From Pontederia crassipes (lineage: Eukaryota > Streptophyta > Magnoliopsida > Commelinales > Pontederiaceae), in the NCBI GenBank assembly GCA_030549335.1, contig CM060186.1, forward strand, positions 23,241,189-23,305,188: a stretch of DNA of 64,000 nucleotides. The letters run 5' to 3'. Under the pieces are notes generated by a model. It was not told the origin of the DNA. It saw nothing but the letters and a program-made list of their open reading frames with translations, and did no database searches. Positions 44,954-57,028 of this stretch are shown here, one piece after another. The position numbers and the translations under genes are program-made. Every line of letters begins with the position of its first letter. Positions within the stretch are counted from its first letter, which is position 1.

Positions 44954-45311
44954 TGTTGAAATGTGATTCAAAGTATATCCACATCATTTTCTAGATGAAA
45001 AAAGAAAATTAATTATAGAGTTAGTGGATAGTTGTGGTGATGTGATAGTTATGGCTATGTGTAATGTAATTAGTGGTAGTAATGTGTTAATGGTGAAGTG
45101 TGTACATGATCGCCCACTTTTTTAGACATTATCTCTATGTTGTTATCTTGTATTTTCTAAAGTTGTATGCCTATTTATAAGCAATCTTATTTTGAGTTTT
45201 AATATGACAGAATATATCATGCAATGATATTTCGTTTTCTCCAAAAATTATTCCTTGATTACTCTTTTATGTGCTGAATTATTTTTCTACTTTATCCTTT
45301 AATTTCCAACA
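44954..45311 (+). repeat. Copia B 5' LTR
   Basis: Begins TGTTGAAATGTGATTC and ends TTTCCAACA, four bases before the primer site. It contains a GTATGCCTATTTATAAGCA block that may carry the TATA element. Confidence 0.92.
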
Positions 45312-45315
45312 AATT

Positions 45316-45327
45316 TGGTATCAGAAC
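45316..45327 (+). other. Copia B primer-binding site (tRNA-iMet)
   Basis: TGGTATCAGAAC differs by one base from the usual copia site TGGTATCAGAGC. Confidence 0.85.
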
Positions 45328-45514
45328 AGGTTGCGAAATACTTGGGCAGGAGAAGACATCATTTGCATATTTGGAATTGCTAGCAAGTGCAATTAATCAG
45401 TGCTTCAACAAGCAGAAGTGTTGGGCAAATTATGACTGTGAATGGTGGTAATGTAAGTTTCTCCTAACCTTTGATTCTTATTTTCAAAAGTAATAATTAT
45501 GAGTTTTAGAATAT

Positions 45515-48373
45515 CAAAATGAAGACTTTGTTTATGTCACAAGACCTTTGGAATTTGATTGAGAATAGATATGTAGATTCAAATGATGAAGGGAAATTAA
45601 AGGAAAACAAACAGAAAGATGCAAAATCATTATTTCTTATTTAGCAAGCTGTGGATGAGACTATTTCTTGCAGAATTACAGGTGCAGTTACCTTAAAGCA
45701 AGCATGAGATATATTACAATAAGAGTATCAATCAACATCAAAGATAATCACAGTTAAATTTACTTGTGCATTTTTAGTTCATCCAGTTTCTAAGACTAAC
45801 CTCTGGCATTTGAGGTATGGTCATCTCAACGTTAATGGACTAAAATTATTGGCTAGAATGAATATGGTTGTTGGTTTTTCAGAAATTGATTCTCTTGATG
45901 AACTATGTGAATGATGTATTTTTGGAAAGCAATGTAAAAAATCATTTCCTGCAAGAAAATCCTACATAATAAAGTATCATCTTGAAATTATTCATGTAGA
46001 TCTATGTGGACCTATGTAAACAAAGTCCTTTTGTAGTAGTCAATATTTTACATTATTTATTGATGATTATTTTTGCATGAATTTGGTATATTTTTTGAAG
46101 CGAAAATCCAAAACATTTGATGTGTTCAAAAAATTCAAGGCTATGGTGGAAAATGAAAGTGGTTATCACATAAAAATTTTACGCACATATAGAGGTGCTG
46201 AATTTTTATTAAATGAATTTAACCATTTTTGTGAATAGCAAGGAAATCAAATGTAGCTTACAACTCTATATACACCTCTGCAAAATGGTGTTGCTGAAAG
46301 GAAGAACCAAACAATTGTGAAAATACAAGAAGTTTGCTAAACGAGAAGAATGTTCACAATACTTTTTGGGCTGAAGCAATTGCAATTGCAATATATTAGT
46401 TGAATATTTCTCCAACAAAAGTAGTGCAAAATCAGACTCCCTATGAGACATGAAAATGTTGCAAATGGAAAGTAAGTCATTTGAAAGGTTTTGGGTGCAT
46501 TGCATATACTTTGAACAATTTTGAAAATTGTCAAAAGCTTGATGACAACTCCAATACAAACTTGGTAACTTCAACTTCATTAACAACTACTTAATATATT
46601 TTTGTTGGCTATTCTGTTCAATTCAAAGCTTATACAATCCTTCTACTAACAAATTAATTATTAGTAGAAATGTTATCTTTTATGAAAGATGTAGTTGGAC
46701 ATGGGAAGAGACAAATAGAATCAATGTGTCTAATTTGGAAATTGAGTTTCCTACATAAGATGAAAAAAAAAATATTATTATAGCACCAATAAGAAATGAA
46801 TGTGTTTCAAAGTAGTGAAAACAATTCCTCAGAAAATTCACCTAATTCAACGCTAAGGAAATTTTGTTCTTTGTAAGAAATATATTATTGTTTTATTTGT
46901 CTCAGATCTGACATGCTTATAAGAAGCAATGAAAAAGGAAGAATGTCACAATGAAATGAAAGAAGAAATGATGTCTATTGAAAGAAACCATCCATGGGAG
47001 TTAGTTGATTTGTTTGACAGTTTAAAATGGGTGTTTAAAACTAAATATCATGCAGATGAAAGCATTTAGAAGCACAAAGTAAGAATTGTAGCAAAAAATT
47101 ATGACGAGTAAGGTATAAATTTTGAAGAAACTTTTTGTCCTGTAACTCGTCTTGAAACAATGAGATTACTTCAAGCATTAGTTGCTCAATTGTAATGGCC
47201 TATTTATCAACTTGATATAAAATCAACTTTTTTGAAATGTTATTTGAATGAAGATGCAACAAATGGCTTTGTTATCAATGGCGAGGAAGATAAAGTTTAC
47301 AAATTGAGAAAGACTTTGTATGGCTTAAGGCAAGCTCCTCGTGCAGGGTACAGAAGATTGATTCATTTTTTATTGACAACGATTTTTGTAGAAGTGAAAT
47401 TGAGCCAACACTCTACTTAAAAGAACAAGAGGCTAAATTTAATATAGTTTGCCTATATGTCGATGATATTTTATATATGGAGTGTTCTCAATTACTTGTG
47501 GCTGATATTAAAAATGCATGATGGTAAATTGTTAAATGATAAATTTGAAACTATTGAACTATTTTCTTGGTATAGAAGTGAAGAAAGGTATTGATTGCAT
47601 ATTTATTTCTCAAAAGAAATATACTAATGATTTGTTGGAAATATTCAATATGCTCAATTGCAAAACTGATGCCACTCCTATGAATGTGAATGAAAAACTC
47701 AAACTTGATGACGGTACATGTCATGCTGATGAAAGAACATTTAAAAGTTTGATTGGTGGCTTAATTTATTTGACTCACACAAGACTAGATATCTCCTTTT
47801 CTGGTCTTGTATCCATATTTATGCATTGTCTAACAAAACATCATTTTGAAGTAGTCAAGTGCATTTTGCGTTATATTACTGCCACGATGGACTTTGGAAT
47901 TTGATATTTTAATATTTCTAATATTAGTTTATTCGGTTTTATTGATAGTTATTGGGCAGGATCTTTGGATGATAGAAAGAGAAAGTATTTTTAGTCTTGG
48001 ATCAGGTGCAATATCATGGTGTTTAAAGAAGCAAGCAATTGTTGCCCTCTCATCTTCTGAAGAGTATACTGCTGTTACATCTGTTGCATGTCAAGCAATA
48101 TCGTTAAGAAGAATTTTGTTGAATCTCCATCAATCACAGAATGAAGCAACAATTATTTTTTGTGATAAAAAATTAGCAATAGCAATGACCAAGAATCATG
48201 TTGTGCATATTGAGTTACACTATCATTTCATTCGTGATTTAGTGAAGAATGAAGAAATCAAATTGGAATTCTATGGCACAGGTAAACAAATGGTATATTT
48301 GTTCACCAAAGCTCTTCCTATTCGCAAGCATACATTTTTCACAAAATTACTTGGAGTTTGTAGTTTTGAATAA
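45515..48373 (+). pseudogene. Copia B gag-pol remnant
   Basis: Gag: SQDLWNLIENRYVDSNDEG near 45538. It jumps within about 220 bp to the gag-pre-integrase motif LWHLRYGHLNVNGLKLLARM near 45808, so the gag C-terminus, zinc knuckle and protease are deleted. Integrase: HVDLCGPM, LFIDDY, then TPLQNGVAERKNQT near 46274, retaining the catalytic Glu. Reverse transcriptase: WVFKTKYHADES near 47030, EETFCPVTRLETMRLL, KLRKTLYGLRQAPRA near 47302 and the active-site YVDD at about 47457. RNase H: DSYWAGSLDD, then LSSSEEYTAVTS, ending at 48373 in GVCSFE. Frameshifts and stops are frequent. Confidence 0.88.
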
Positions 48374-48378
48374 GGGGG

Positions 48379-48679
48379 TATTGAAATGTGATTCAAAACA
48401 TATCCACATCATTTTGTAGTTGAAAAAAGAAATTAGTTATGTAGTTAGTGGATAGTTGTGGTGAAGTGGTAGTTATGTTTCTGTGTAATGCAATAGTGGT
48501 AGTAGTGTGTTAGTGCTGAAGTGTGTGCATGATCTCCCATTTTTTTAGATATTATCTCCATATTATTATCTTGCACCTTCTGAAGTTGTATGCCTATTTA
48601 TAGGCCATCTTATTTTGAGTTTTAATATGGCAGAATATATCATGAATTATTTTCCTAATTTATCTTTTAATTTCCAACA
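48379..48679 (+). repeat. Copia B 3' LTR
   Basis: Starts TATTGAAATGTGATTC (TG mutated to TA) right after a GGGGG tract and ends TTTCCAACA. It lacks about 55 bp present in the 5' LTR between AATATATCATG and GAATTATTTT. Confidence 0.9.
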
Positions 48680-51629
48680 CATTCTACCTTATCTCTTATG
48701 GGAACATATCATATAGTAATAGATGGATTTTAGAGGTGAACCCTATATATTTTAAAGGTAGCTCTCACCATAATTTCTTACGATGTAGCACTTCGTTATG
48801 CATGATACTAACCTCCAGTTATTCTATCTCGTCTCATTTCTGAAGAACAAAATGATGAATTAGACTCTAAAGATGGCTCATCATCATCAACGATGTAGCA
48901 CTTAACTCCAACCAATTGCAGTGTAGGCAGATGCAGATGCATGATTTATCATATAATCATTATATCTTGAATATTAGAAGATGAATAATATCGAATGCTC
49001 ATTTAAACGGAATAGCATTGCATTCTACAAAATCAATACATAACATATCATATATGATTTTCAATGTACAATCAATTGATCAATCACTCCAACATGCTTT
49101 TCACATATTCAAACATATATTCAAAACATATTCAATAAGTATCACAATCAATGTCACACTAAATTCATAAAAGGTGAATACATAGAGTAGGAGAAATCAA
49201 CTTATTTTGTGTGAACACAAATCAAAAGATTTTCTTCTTTCTTTTCTTTCTTGACTCCTCTAATCTTATAACCATAACGACAATCATATTACTACTATAT
49301 TTTTGAACCCTAAGATTACAATCATATTACAATCATATTACTACATGAATATAATGATTACAAAAGTTACACGACACTCATGCATTTAATCTTATAACCT
49401 AAGTAGTTATTTATCACAGGAGTTGAACTTGTACTATGACATGTTGCATATATGATAAAGGAAAATTCATATTGACATTCATAAACAAATTTCATCATTC
49501 CAATTTTTCATGGTTCCCGGTTACAAAAAAATTAACTATAAAAATTTCATATTTTATTTCTTTATGGTTGCTTCTCAGGAAAATCAACATTCCATCTAAG
49601 TTTTATGTTATTTCAATGTTTTGACAAACTGACTGACCTTACATTTATTATTTATGTCAATTATACATAATTCATAATCTAATACTTCCAATTTTACTTT
49701 CAATTAGACTTCATAGGGTTTTTCTAATAAAACTATTAGAATTTATATCATTCTAGACGGAGCACAATAATTTTGACAATTACTAACATAATCTGTCCTA
49801 AGCTTCATTCTGACAGACTGAGGAAGGTTCGATTAAATATTTATAAGTTTTTCTGGACATATCCTTTTCAAGTCATTCAAATTGTAAATTAAACTTTATG
49901 CCTTTATCCTTTTCATAATAAATTATCAAATTATTCTATAGATATTGGATTTAATATATAATTTACAAAATCGAGTAACAATTTTGGCGGATAGAATGAC
50001 AACACCATAAAGATGAGTATATAATTTTTGTTATAGACATCTGATGAACATGATTCCAAATCTTAGTAAAATTGGACTCTAAATGGATTAAGAACGATTA
50101 ATTTAATAGTTTTCAGATGAATAAAAGATGATCATGAAGAGGATCTCAACTTAGGGATAGAATTGTCACCTTGAATGAGGTTTTGTTGATTTCCTCCGCC
50201 CTCCACAGAAAGGATCAGGATATGCCAATTTAGGCGCCAATTCTAAACATGTAATGGAGTCTGGAGTAATTTTTATGGAGTTTTATCACATGATAAAGGT
50301 GGTTGGAAAAATTGCCTAAGTATGAGGTGGCAAGCTGCTAGTTTGCCGGCCATGGGAGGAATTCTTTATCCAAGAGAATCTTAACATATAAAATTACTAA
50401 TTAATGATCAGTAATTATTCATTATTAAATATATATTAGGATAATATAATCCAAATAATTTATGCATACATTTTCTATATTGATTATTTATACACATATT
50501 TTTCCTAGTTGCCACTTGGCAACATTTGATTGGTTTTTGAGATCTAAGCTACATGTTAATAATTATATGTGTACTTAATGTATGAGTATATGTTTAGCAT
50601 AGTATGTTTATTAATTATATTTTAATGATTTATTTAAAATAAAAAAATTAAAAACTCAATAAGTGAGATTACAACGAACACATATATCATATTTCTTATC
50701 AATCATATGATTATATATGAATTAGATTCAGGATATTACTGGTGCATGAGTCATGCCTTGAATTAGTCATACATATATGCATAAGTTATGGAAGAGATAC
50801 TTAGTATTTATGGGAATATGACTTTATTCAGTTGTGACGTGTTTTGGCAAAATCATGCGTGCCAAAGCCTAGAGCGGTATCAAGCCACTCCGCGTGAGCC
50901 TCTATGCATAGTAGGGTGAGAATACGCAACGAGGACATTGGGTCCTCTAAAGGGGAAGGGTGCATGAGACATGTCTTGAATTAGTCCCACATGCATAAGT
51001 CACGAAAGAAATGTTGAGTATATATGGGAACATGACCTTATTCAAGTGTGGCGCATTTTGGATTGGTCGGGAATGTTACATCAATTGCCATAGAGCAAAT
51101 CAAGCCCCTGTTGGTCTACTCAAAGATGGCCCCGAGTTAAAAGTACACCGCCTTATGAGTGTTTTTACATGTCGTGCATATGATGCATGAATGAAATTCA
51201 AGTCTGAGGTTTAAATTCTAACTCCCTAGAATAAAACATTTTCTAAATTTGAATATTAAACTAAAATGCGTAAGTCAACCTTTTTCATAGACGAGAACAT
51301 TTTTTAAATACAAAACATAACCATCGCAATGCCATATGATGATGCACATATAAGGCACACAAACATGTATGGTCATGCATGAAGAAAACTAATACTAAAC
51401 ATGTTCCACATCAAATTGAACAATGCACTCATTCTGATCATTGATATTATTTGAGATAAATTCCCTCACCTGATATCCATTGATCATTTACATCTAGGTT
51501 CAATCAACAATTGAAAGGACCTAAGCAACATTAAGTTATAATTCAATTAACTTAATAATCAAAATGATTCTGCATTCCATAATTATTATTACAATATTTG
51601 AGTTGGATTTTCAGAATTAATAATAATTA
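48680..51629. other. AT-rich DNA, possibly part of a decayed gypsy LTR; no gene seen
   Basis: No recognisable coding sequence. The block near 50160-50370 (GATTTCCTCCGCCCTCCACA, GAGGTGGCAAGCTGCTAG, GCCGGCCATGGGAGGAAT) resembles minus-strand LTRs of chromovirus-type gypsy elements as I remember them. It could belong with the CACAACCCC-containing stretch near 37130, with both copia elements inserted between. This is inference. Confidence 0.35.
50743..51062. repeat. Imperfect direct repeat pair (about 100 bp each, offset about 220 bp)
   Basis: GTGCATGAGTCATGCCTTGA at 50742 and GTGCATGAGACATGTCTTGA at 50960 start two related blocks that continue through TTAGT, CATAAGT, GTATWTATGGGAA and ATGACYTTATTCA to GTGNYGYRTTTTGG. 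Confidence 0.7.
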
Positions 51630-51949
51630 GGATAAAATGTCGTTCCTCCCTATGTAATGCGTTCTAATCGTCCTCTCTGCCTCCCTTCGCATTGGATGAG
51701 ATATGCACAACGGATGCTTATTGGCACAGTTCGACTTGATTTGGCTGAAAAAAACACAGCCTTCACCTCTGGTTCTATTTGACTGATATGCCTTAGGGTG
51801 CTTATCTTCTCTCCTCGTGAATGTTGTCTTCATGTTTTCACCCTTCCTCGACATGCAAAGAAGTGACGATCTCCCATCTTTCCTCATAGTGTGGCAATCT
51901 TCGGTCACCAAAATGAGCATAGGGATAATAAGATGTGGTTTCGCCCTTC

Positions 51950-52653
51950 GTCGCAGCGCAGAGAAGCCACGCCGCGCACGAGCGTGGTTCCACCCTTCGC
52001 CGCCACGTAGTGAAGCCACGTCTCACACAAATATGTGGCTCTGCCATTCACCGCCATCCTCGCCAGAGCTCCGTTAGAAGCCTCCTGGTCGTTGCCCTGT
52101 CCGTTAGAAGCCGCACGAGTGGTTAATTTTTTAGGCTTAGGTTGATTAAATGGTTCATTCTTTACTAAACATTAGATTTGCATGTAACTTTGTTAATTAG
52201 ACATATCCATTGTTAATTAGTAAGATACCAGGTCCCGAGCTATGTTAATTAGATATATATTTGTTAAGTAGAGATATCCTATGCTAATTAGACATCTTCT
52301 AGCCGCAGCGCAGAGAAGCCACGCCGCGCACGAGCGTGGTTCCACCCTTCGCCGCCACGTAGAGAAGCCACGTCGCACACAAATATGTGGCTCTTCCATT
52401 CACCGTCATCCTCGCCAGAGCTCCGTTAAAAGCCTCCTGGTCGCTGCCCTGTCCGTTAGAAGCCGCACGAGTGGTTAATTTTTTAGGCTTAGGTTGATTA
52501 AATGGTTCATTCTTCACTAAACATTAGATTTGCATGTAACTTTGTTAATTAGACATATCCATTGTTAATTAGTAAGATACCAGGTCCCGAGCTATGTTAA
52601 TTAGATATATATTTGTTAAGTAGAGATATCCTATGCTAATTAGACATCTTCTA
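51950..52653. repeat. 352-bp tandem duplication inside the MULE
   Basis: Two head-to-tail copies (about 51950-52301 and 52302-52653) start CGCAGCGCAGAGAAGCCACG and end AATTAGACATCTTCTA. By eye they differ at only a handful of positions. Each contains smaller repeats of GAAGCCACG and matching inverted words. The near identity points to a recent duplication relative to the decayed gene nearby. Confidence 0.9.
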
Positions 52654-52922
52654 TGTTAATAAATATGTTAATACGAAAGGAACCTTGGTGATACAATAAC
52701 TCACATGTTAAGTAGACATCAAAGCTATAAGACATATGAAAACCATCTATAAATATGCTGAAATTTCACTAGACATCAACTATGAACCTTATTCCTTTGG
52801 TCTTTGCCTCCTATGTTAGTTAATAAGTTAAGTTATTTCACTGAATTATGCCATGTTAACATTGGGATCCCGACACATTTTTCCCTCATTTTTTTTATTT
52901 TATTTTAGCTAAAGGTTATTTT

Positions 52923-53410
52923 ATGAAGACGGAGCCATTGATTACCATTGAAAATGATAATGTGAAAGATATCGAACAAGAAGAAAATGATGCCATGTAA
53001 GATGATTATGTGAAATCTTACGAAGTACCGAATCCATATGTTGGGATAATATTCGACGATGATGATGGAGTATATAAGTACTATAATATGCATGTCAAAT
53101 TAGTTGGTTTTTCTATTAGAAAGCAATGTTCACATAAGTCCAAAGTTGCAAAAAATTCTATCAATAGAAATTTTGTATGCTTAAAGAAGGACATAAAAGA
53201 GCGAATGAAGATAGTGGAAAATAATTTAGGTGAAGAAGAGAAGTTAGGAATGATTTTCTTGCCCATATATATGTTGGTCTATGAAAAAAAAATGAAAAGT
53301 GGGATATTAGAAAATTCGTGGAAGAACACAATCATCCTTTGACAACTCCATTGAAGGTGAAGTTTTTACGCTCACAAAACTAATTCAGGCCCACTTCGAA
53401 AGAAGCTAGT
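52923..53410 (+). pseudogene. FAR1-type DNA-binding domain gene relic of the MULE
   Basis: FAR1-type domains are WRKY-GCM1-like zinc fingers found in FHY3/FAR1 factors and in the MULE transposases from which those factors arose. From an ATG at 52923 the frame has an in-frame stop at 52996 and then continues at 53010. It reads NPYVGIIFDDDDGVYKYYN, VGFSIRKQCSHKSK and NFVCLKKD, and after a frameshift near 53230 WDIRKFVEEHNHPL at about 53303. The conserved Cys expected in the RTGC-like motif appears as Phe (RNDFLAHIYVGL). The domain is thus incomplete in zinc ligands and split over frames, and the transposase core that should follow is absent. Confidence 0.8.
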
Positions 53411-54206
53411 GTTAATATACATGAATTCGGCACGAGTTATCGAGAATAGCAAGAGTACTTAATATGTCTGATGAACCTCTAAAAAATATAGCTCAAGATT
53501 GTATAGATCATTTGAGGGTAAGAAGAAAGGGGAAATTTAATCAGGAATGCCTAAGTATCATATCTATTTTTCAAAGTAAAATAAGTATTGACTCAGGCTT
53601 CTTTCATATATAGGAGTTGAATGAAGATGACACTGTTTTGAATTTTTTTGGGCAGATGGAAGGTCAATAGAGATCATGAACTTAGGTCATCATTCATTAT
53701 CTCAAATCCAAAGAAGACGACGAGATATGTTAGGGAAAGGGGAAAAATCGACGAATAGATAAAACTAGGGCATACAATATTAGGTCGAATTTCACATGAG
53801 AGGGGAAAGCCAATGAATAGATCAAACTAGGGCATACATTACTGCAGAGAGGAGGGGTCATCTGATCACTGTCACCGCCGCAAGAAGATGAGCTTGAGGT
53901 CGTGGAGGCGTTGGTCATCCACGATCACCGCGCACAAAATATTAATTTGGTCTATCCGCTGGTCATTGGAGATCTCTGCGCATGAAATTAGATATATCAT
54001 TCATTCGCGATCGTTGAAAAAAAAAGTGGATGCAGGTTATTTGGCCAGGCAGAATAATTGTTTGCGATTTAGGTTTTTTTAGCCAAACCAAGTCGAACCA
54101 CGCCAATAAGCATCCACCGTCCATATCTCATCCGACACGAAGGGAGGTAGGGAGGACGGTCGAGACACATTACATAGGGAGGACCAACATTTTATCCTAA
54201 TAATTA

Positions 54207-57028
54207 TAATTAATTACGTCCCTAAATTTTACCATTTTGAAATTTCCTTTAAATTATTAGAACTCATGTATATGACTTTTGTACATATTAATTCAGAAAA
54301 CATATACTGAAGAGTTCAAATTTGAAATTATGATGTAAAATTTGATAAGCCAACAAGAGAAGCAATGTAAGATAATAGAGGATATGTTACCTAAGGTGGA
54401 GGATCTTCATGCATAGTCAATGCTACTAGAAGTTTAGTTTTAGCAACTTAGTCTTGATAATTTGCAAGGATGTGAAACACTACCAGCATAATGTGCTCCA
54501 TGCTAAAAGAGAATTTTGAGGAAAGAGAGTGAAAACTAAAGAAAACATGAAGGAATAGAGTTTACTAGAATTGAGGAACATATTAAAGCATATGCATTTG
54601 AAGCTAAAATAAGTAATTAAGAAAGTCTAGTAGTTGAAGTCAACTCTACAACTAAGTCTAACCTCATGCAAACTAATTCAAAGCTGGAAGATGATCTTAG
54701 TTAGGCAACTTTTGGGGGCATGTCAGAAATAGACCCACATATATACATATGAGGAGTCACCTCCAACATCAAATCTATTACTTGCGGCAACTTTTAAGCT
54801 TCTTCAGAGATTCTACAATGAAGACAAAGTTTCAAATAATTCAAGTGCAATCTGTCACTTAGACATGTTAGAAATCCATAATCAATTGCATATAGGGCTA
54901 CTTCTGAACTTGACCCTACTTGTTCAGACACTGAAGCTACTTTCTGCACGAGTCAACAAGGGACTCTACCAACTGAAGGATGAAAACCTATCATAATCCA
55001 AGATGAAAAGTACTTATAACAGAGGAAAAAATTAGAATTTGAAAAAAGCTGCCCCAATATTGAAGAGAATTCAAAATTGAAAGCTTCAAGAAATTTCAGT
55101 GACAACACACTGAAAAGGCCAGTGAAGAAATGATTGCAGAACGATTCTAAAATTACATAGGAAGAGAAAAAATTCTCGAATAGTTCTTGAATTCAAAGTC
55201 AGAAGGCTTACTTTAGCCAATTTGTCAAATCAAATTACATGAGCTATACATAAAGTTTCATATGGAGAACTTTATTTGTGATGAAAAACCTAAAGTCTTA
55301 TAGGAAGAGAGCACATTGCATAAAGAGATGCAAACTAAAAATGTAAGTCACTTTTTTAGCCTGAGATCCATGTTGTCTTTTAAAAATTGAAGTTTATTTT
55401 GTCCAACCTCTTTGAAGTCAAACATGACGTAGAACTTTTGTATTTGATATACAAAACTATACCGGCTATCAACTGAAGACCTACCATTTAGGAGACACAT
55501 TTGGACTTGAGGTATTAAGTCTAGTATAGGTCTATGAATACTGGCGCTTATTGGGAGGCAGCCAAACCTAATAAAATATTCTTATATTTCTTTGTTTTTA
55601 TAGGAATCAAGTAGTTTAAACATAATTGCTAGAAAACTCCACACTTATTCTGAATATGTCCCAACTATTGAATCTGCCCCCACTTCCAAAACTGTCCTCT
55701 TCTACACTCTCTTATACCTTTTACTCTTAATTGCTTTACTTTATTTTATCAAAACTAACAAGGTATGCTCATAGATATTTTTTCTGTGTAGACAAGGATA
55801 GTGAAATTCATTAGTCTACATTGCATGAAGATATGCTAAAGTCATTAAAGAAAAACTAGGAGGTCAAGTACCTGCCCCCACCGCTCCACCTCTTACCATT
55901 TAAAGTGAAGAGCTTCTTCTAATTTTGCCAACATTGAGGACAACGTTAAATTTGGAGGAGCCAATGATATTTTTCTAATTCATACTCTAAATTTTTATGA
56001 TATAATACCATTGTTTTTTTTTTGTAATCATAATGCATGATTTTTTTCTATTTATTATCAATTGGACTGAACTAAATCTAAATTGCCTATTTTTTAAAAA
56101 AAACACATGTTTAATGTTTTGTTTTATTATGAAACATTAATTAAGAAGCATCATGTCTACTATCATTGATCCTTTAGTCCTCGAAATAATTTATTTTGAG
56201 CATTTATGAAGAACTAGAAACATAATTAATTGCCTTGATTTGATATCAAAGTCATGACCATGTAGAGTACTGACTTTTGTTGTAACTTCATTATACCTAC
56301 TACATTATGCTGTGTTATGATATGTCATGCTATAGAAAACTCATATTATTGATGATTTATAAAGTTTACTTCTATTCACACGTTAGTTGTCTCTTTTATG
56401 AATTAGAAAATACTTTTTCACTTTCTTTAATAAATAACCCAATTGTCTGACTAGAGTATTTTTGAAAAAAAAATGTTGGAAAAAGCGTGGACAAAAATCT
56501 CCCTATCTCTTGAATAACTACTCCTCTCTCCCCTTCATCTCTCCCCTCACTTGAGTGGATAAGAGTATTGTCAGAAGAAAGACAAGAAACATGTTGAGTG
56601 AAAATCTTCTTTTTTTTTCTTTTCAGTTTTTCATTTAATAACTGAGAAAATAATTGCTAGTTCTATATAAAAAAGATAGAAAAAAAGAAGATAAAATATT
56701 AAGTGTTTGGGGTAGAAAAATTAAGTGAATATGCAAATGATGAAGTAGCGGGCTAGAGAAAAGTTTATGTTATTGGGGGCAGCTATGAAATTAATCAATC
56801 TACATATGTGACCTCACTTGTCACACATGATGTTATGCGCCTTCAGTGGTCTTATGTCAAGGCCTAATGAGCTAAGAACATGTAAATAATACTCAACCGG
56901 ATGACTTTCATAGGACCAAGGAGATTGGGTGTTGCTCATAACGTGACTAGTTGAAGTTCTAAATTTTCTTTATCCTATGTTTCTAATTTTTGCTTGATGA
57001 CAAACAAAAGATTAAGTTTGGGGAAATT
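54207..57028 (+). mobile_element. Athila-like gypsy 3' region (partial, non-coding)
   Basis: No ORF survives, but three sequence words that I know from the 3' parts of plant Athila/Tat elements occur in order. They are GCGCTTATTGGGAGGCAGCC (about 55547), AACATTGAGGACAACGTTAA with ATTTGGAGGAG (about 55929), and GATTAAGTTTGGGGAAATTT (57010-57029), the last being the polypurine tract before the LTR. The first kilobase (54210-55400) is unrecognised, with many stops in all frames. Confidence 0.6.

Larger units (their letters stand above)
44954..48679 (+). mobile_element. Ty1/copia retrotransposon B, heavily deleted, 3.7 kb
   Basis: Flanked by CATTT (44949-44953) and CATTC (48680-48684), a 5-bp target duplication with one mismatch. 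It has LTRs of 358 and 301 bp, a tRNA-iMet primer site (TGGTATCAGAAC at 45316), relics of gag and pol in copia order, and a GGGGG polypurine tract before the 3' LTR. Much of gag, the zinc knuckle and the protease are missing, and the frames are broken by many stops. Confidence 0.92.
51630..54197 (+). mobile_element. Mutator-like element (MULE) with FAR1-type gene relic
   Basis: TAATAATTA stands directly before (51621-51629) and after (54198-54206) the element, a perfect 9-bp target duplication typical of Mutator. Terminal inverted repeats of about 125-140 bp begin GGATAAAATG and align through CCTCCCTATGTAATG, CCTCCCTTCG, GGATGAGATATG and GGATGCTTATTGGC. The inside holds a 352-bp tandem duplication and a broken gene with a FAR1-type DNA-binding domain. 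No MULE transposase core was found in the 2568 bp, so it is non-autonomous. FAR1-type domains occur in Jittery-like MULE transposases, so this is probably an internally deleted member of that group. Confidence 0.88.
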
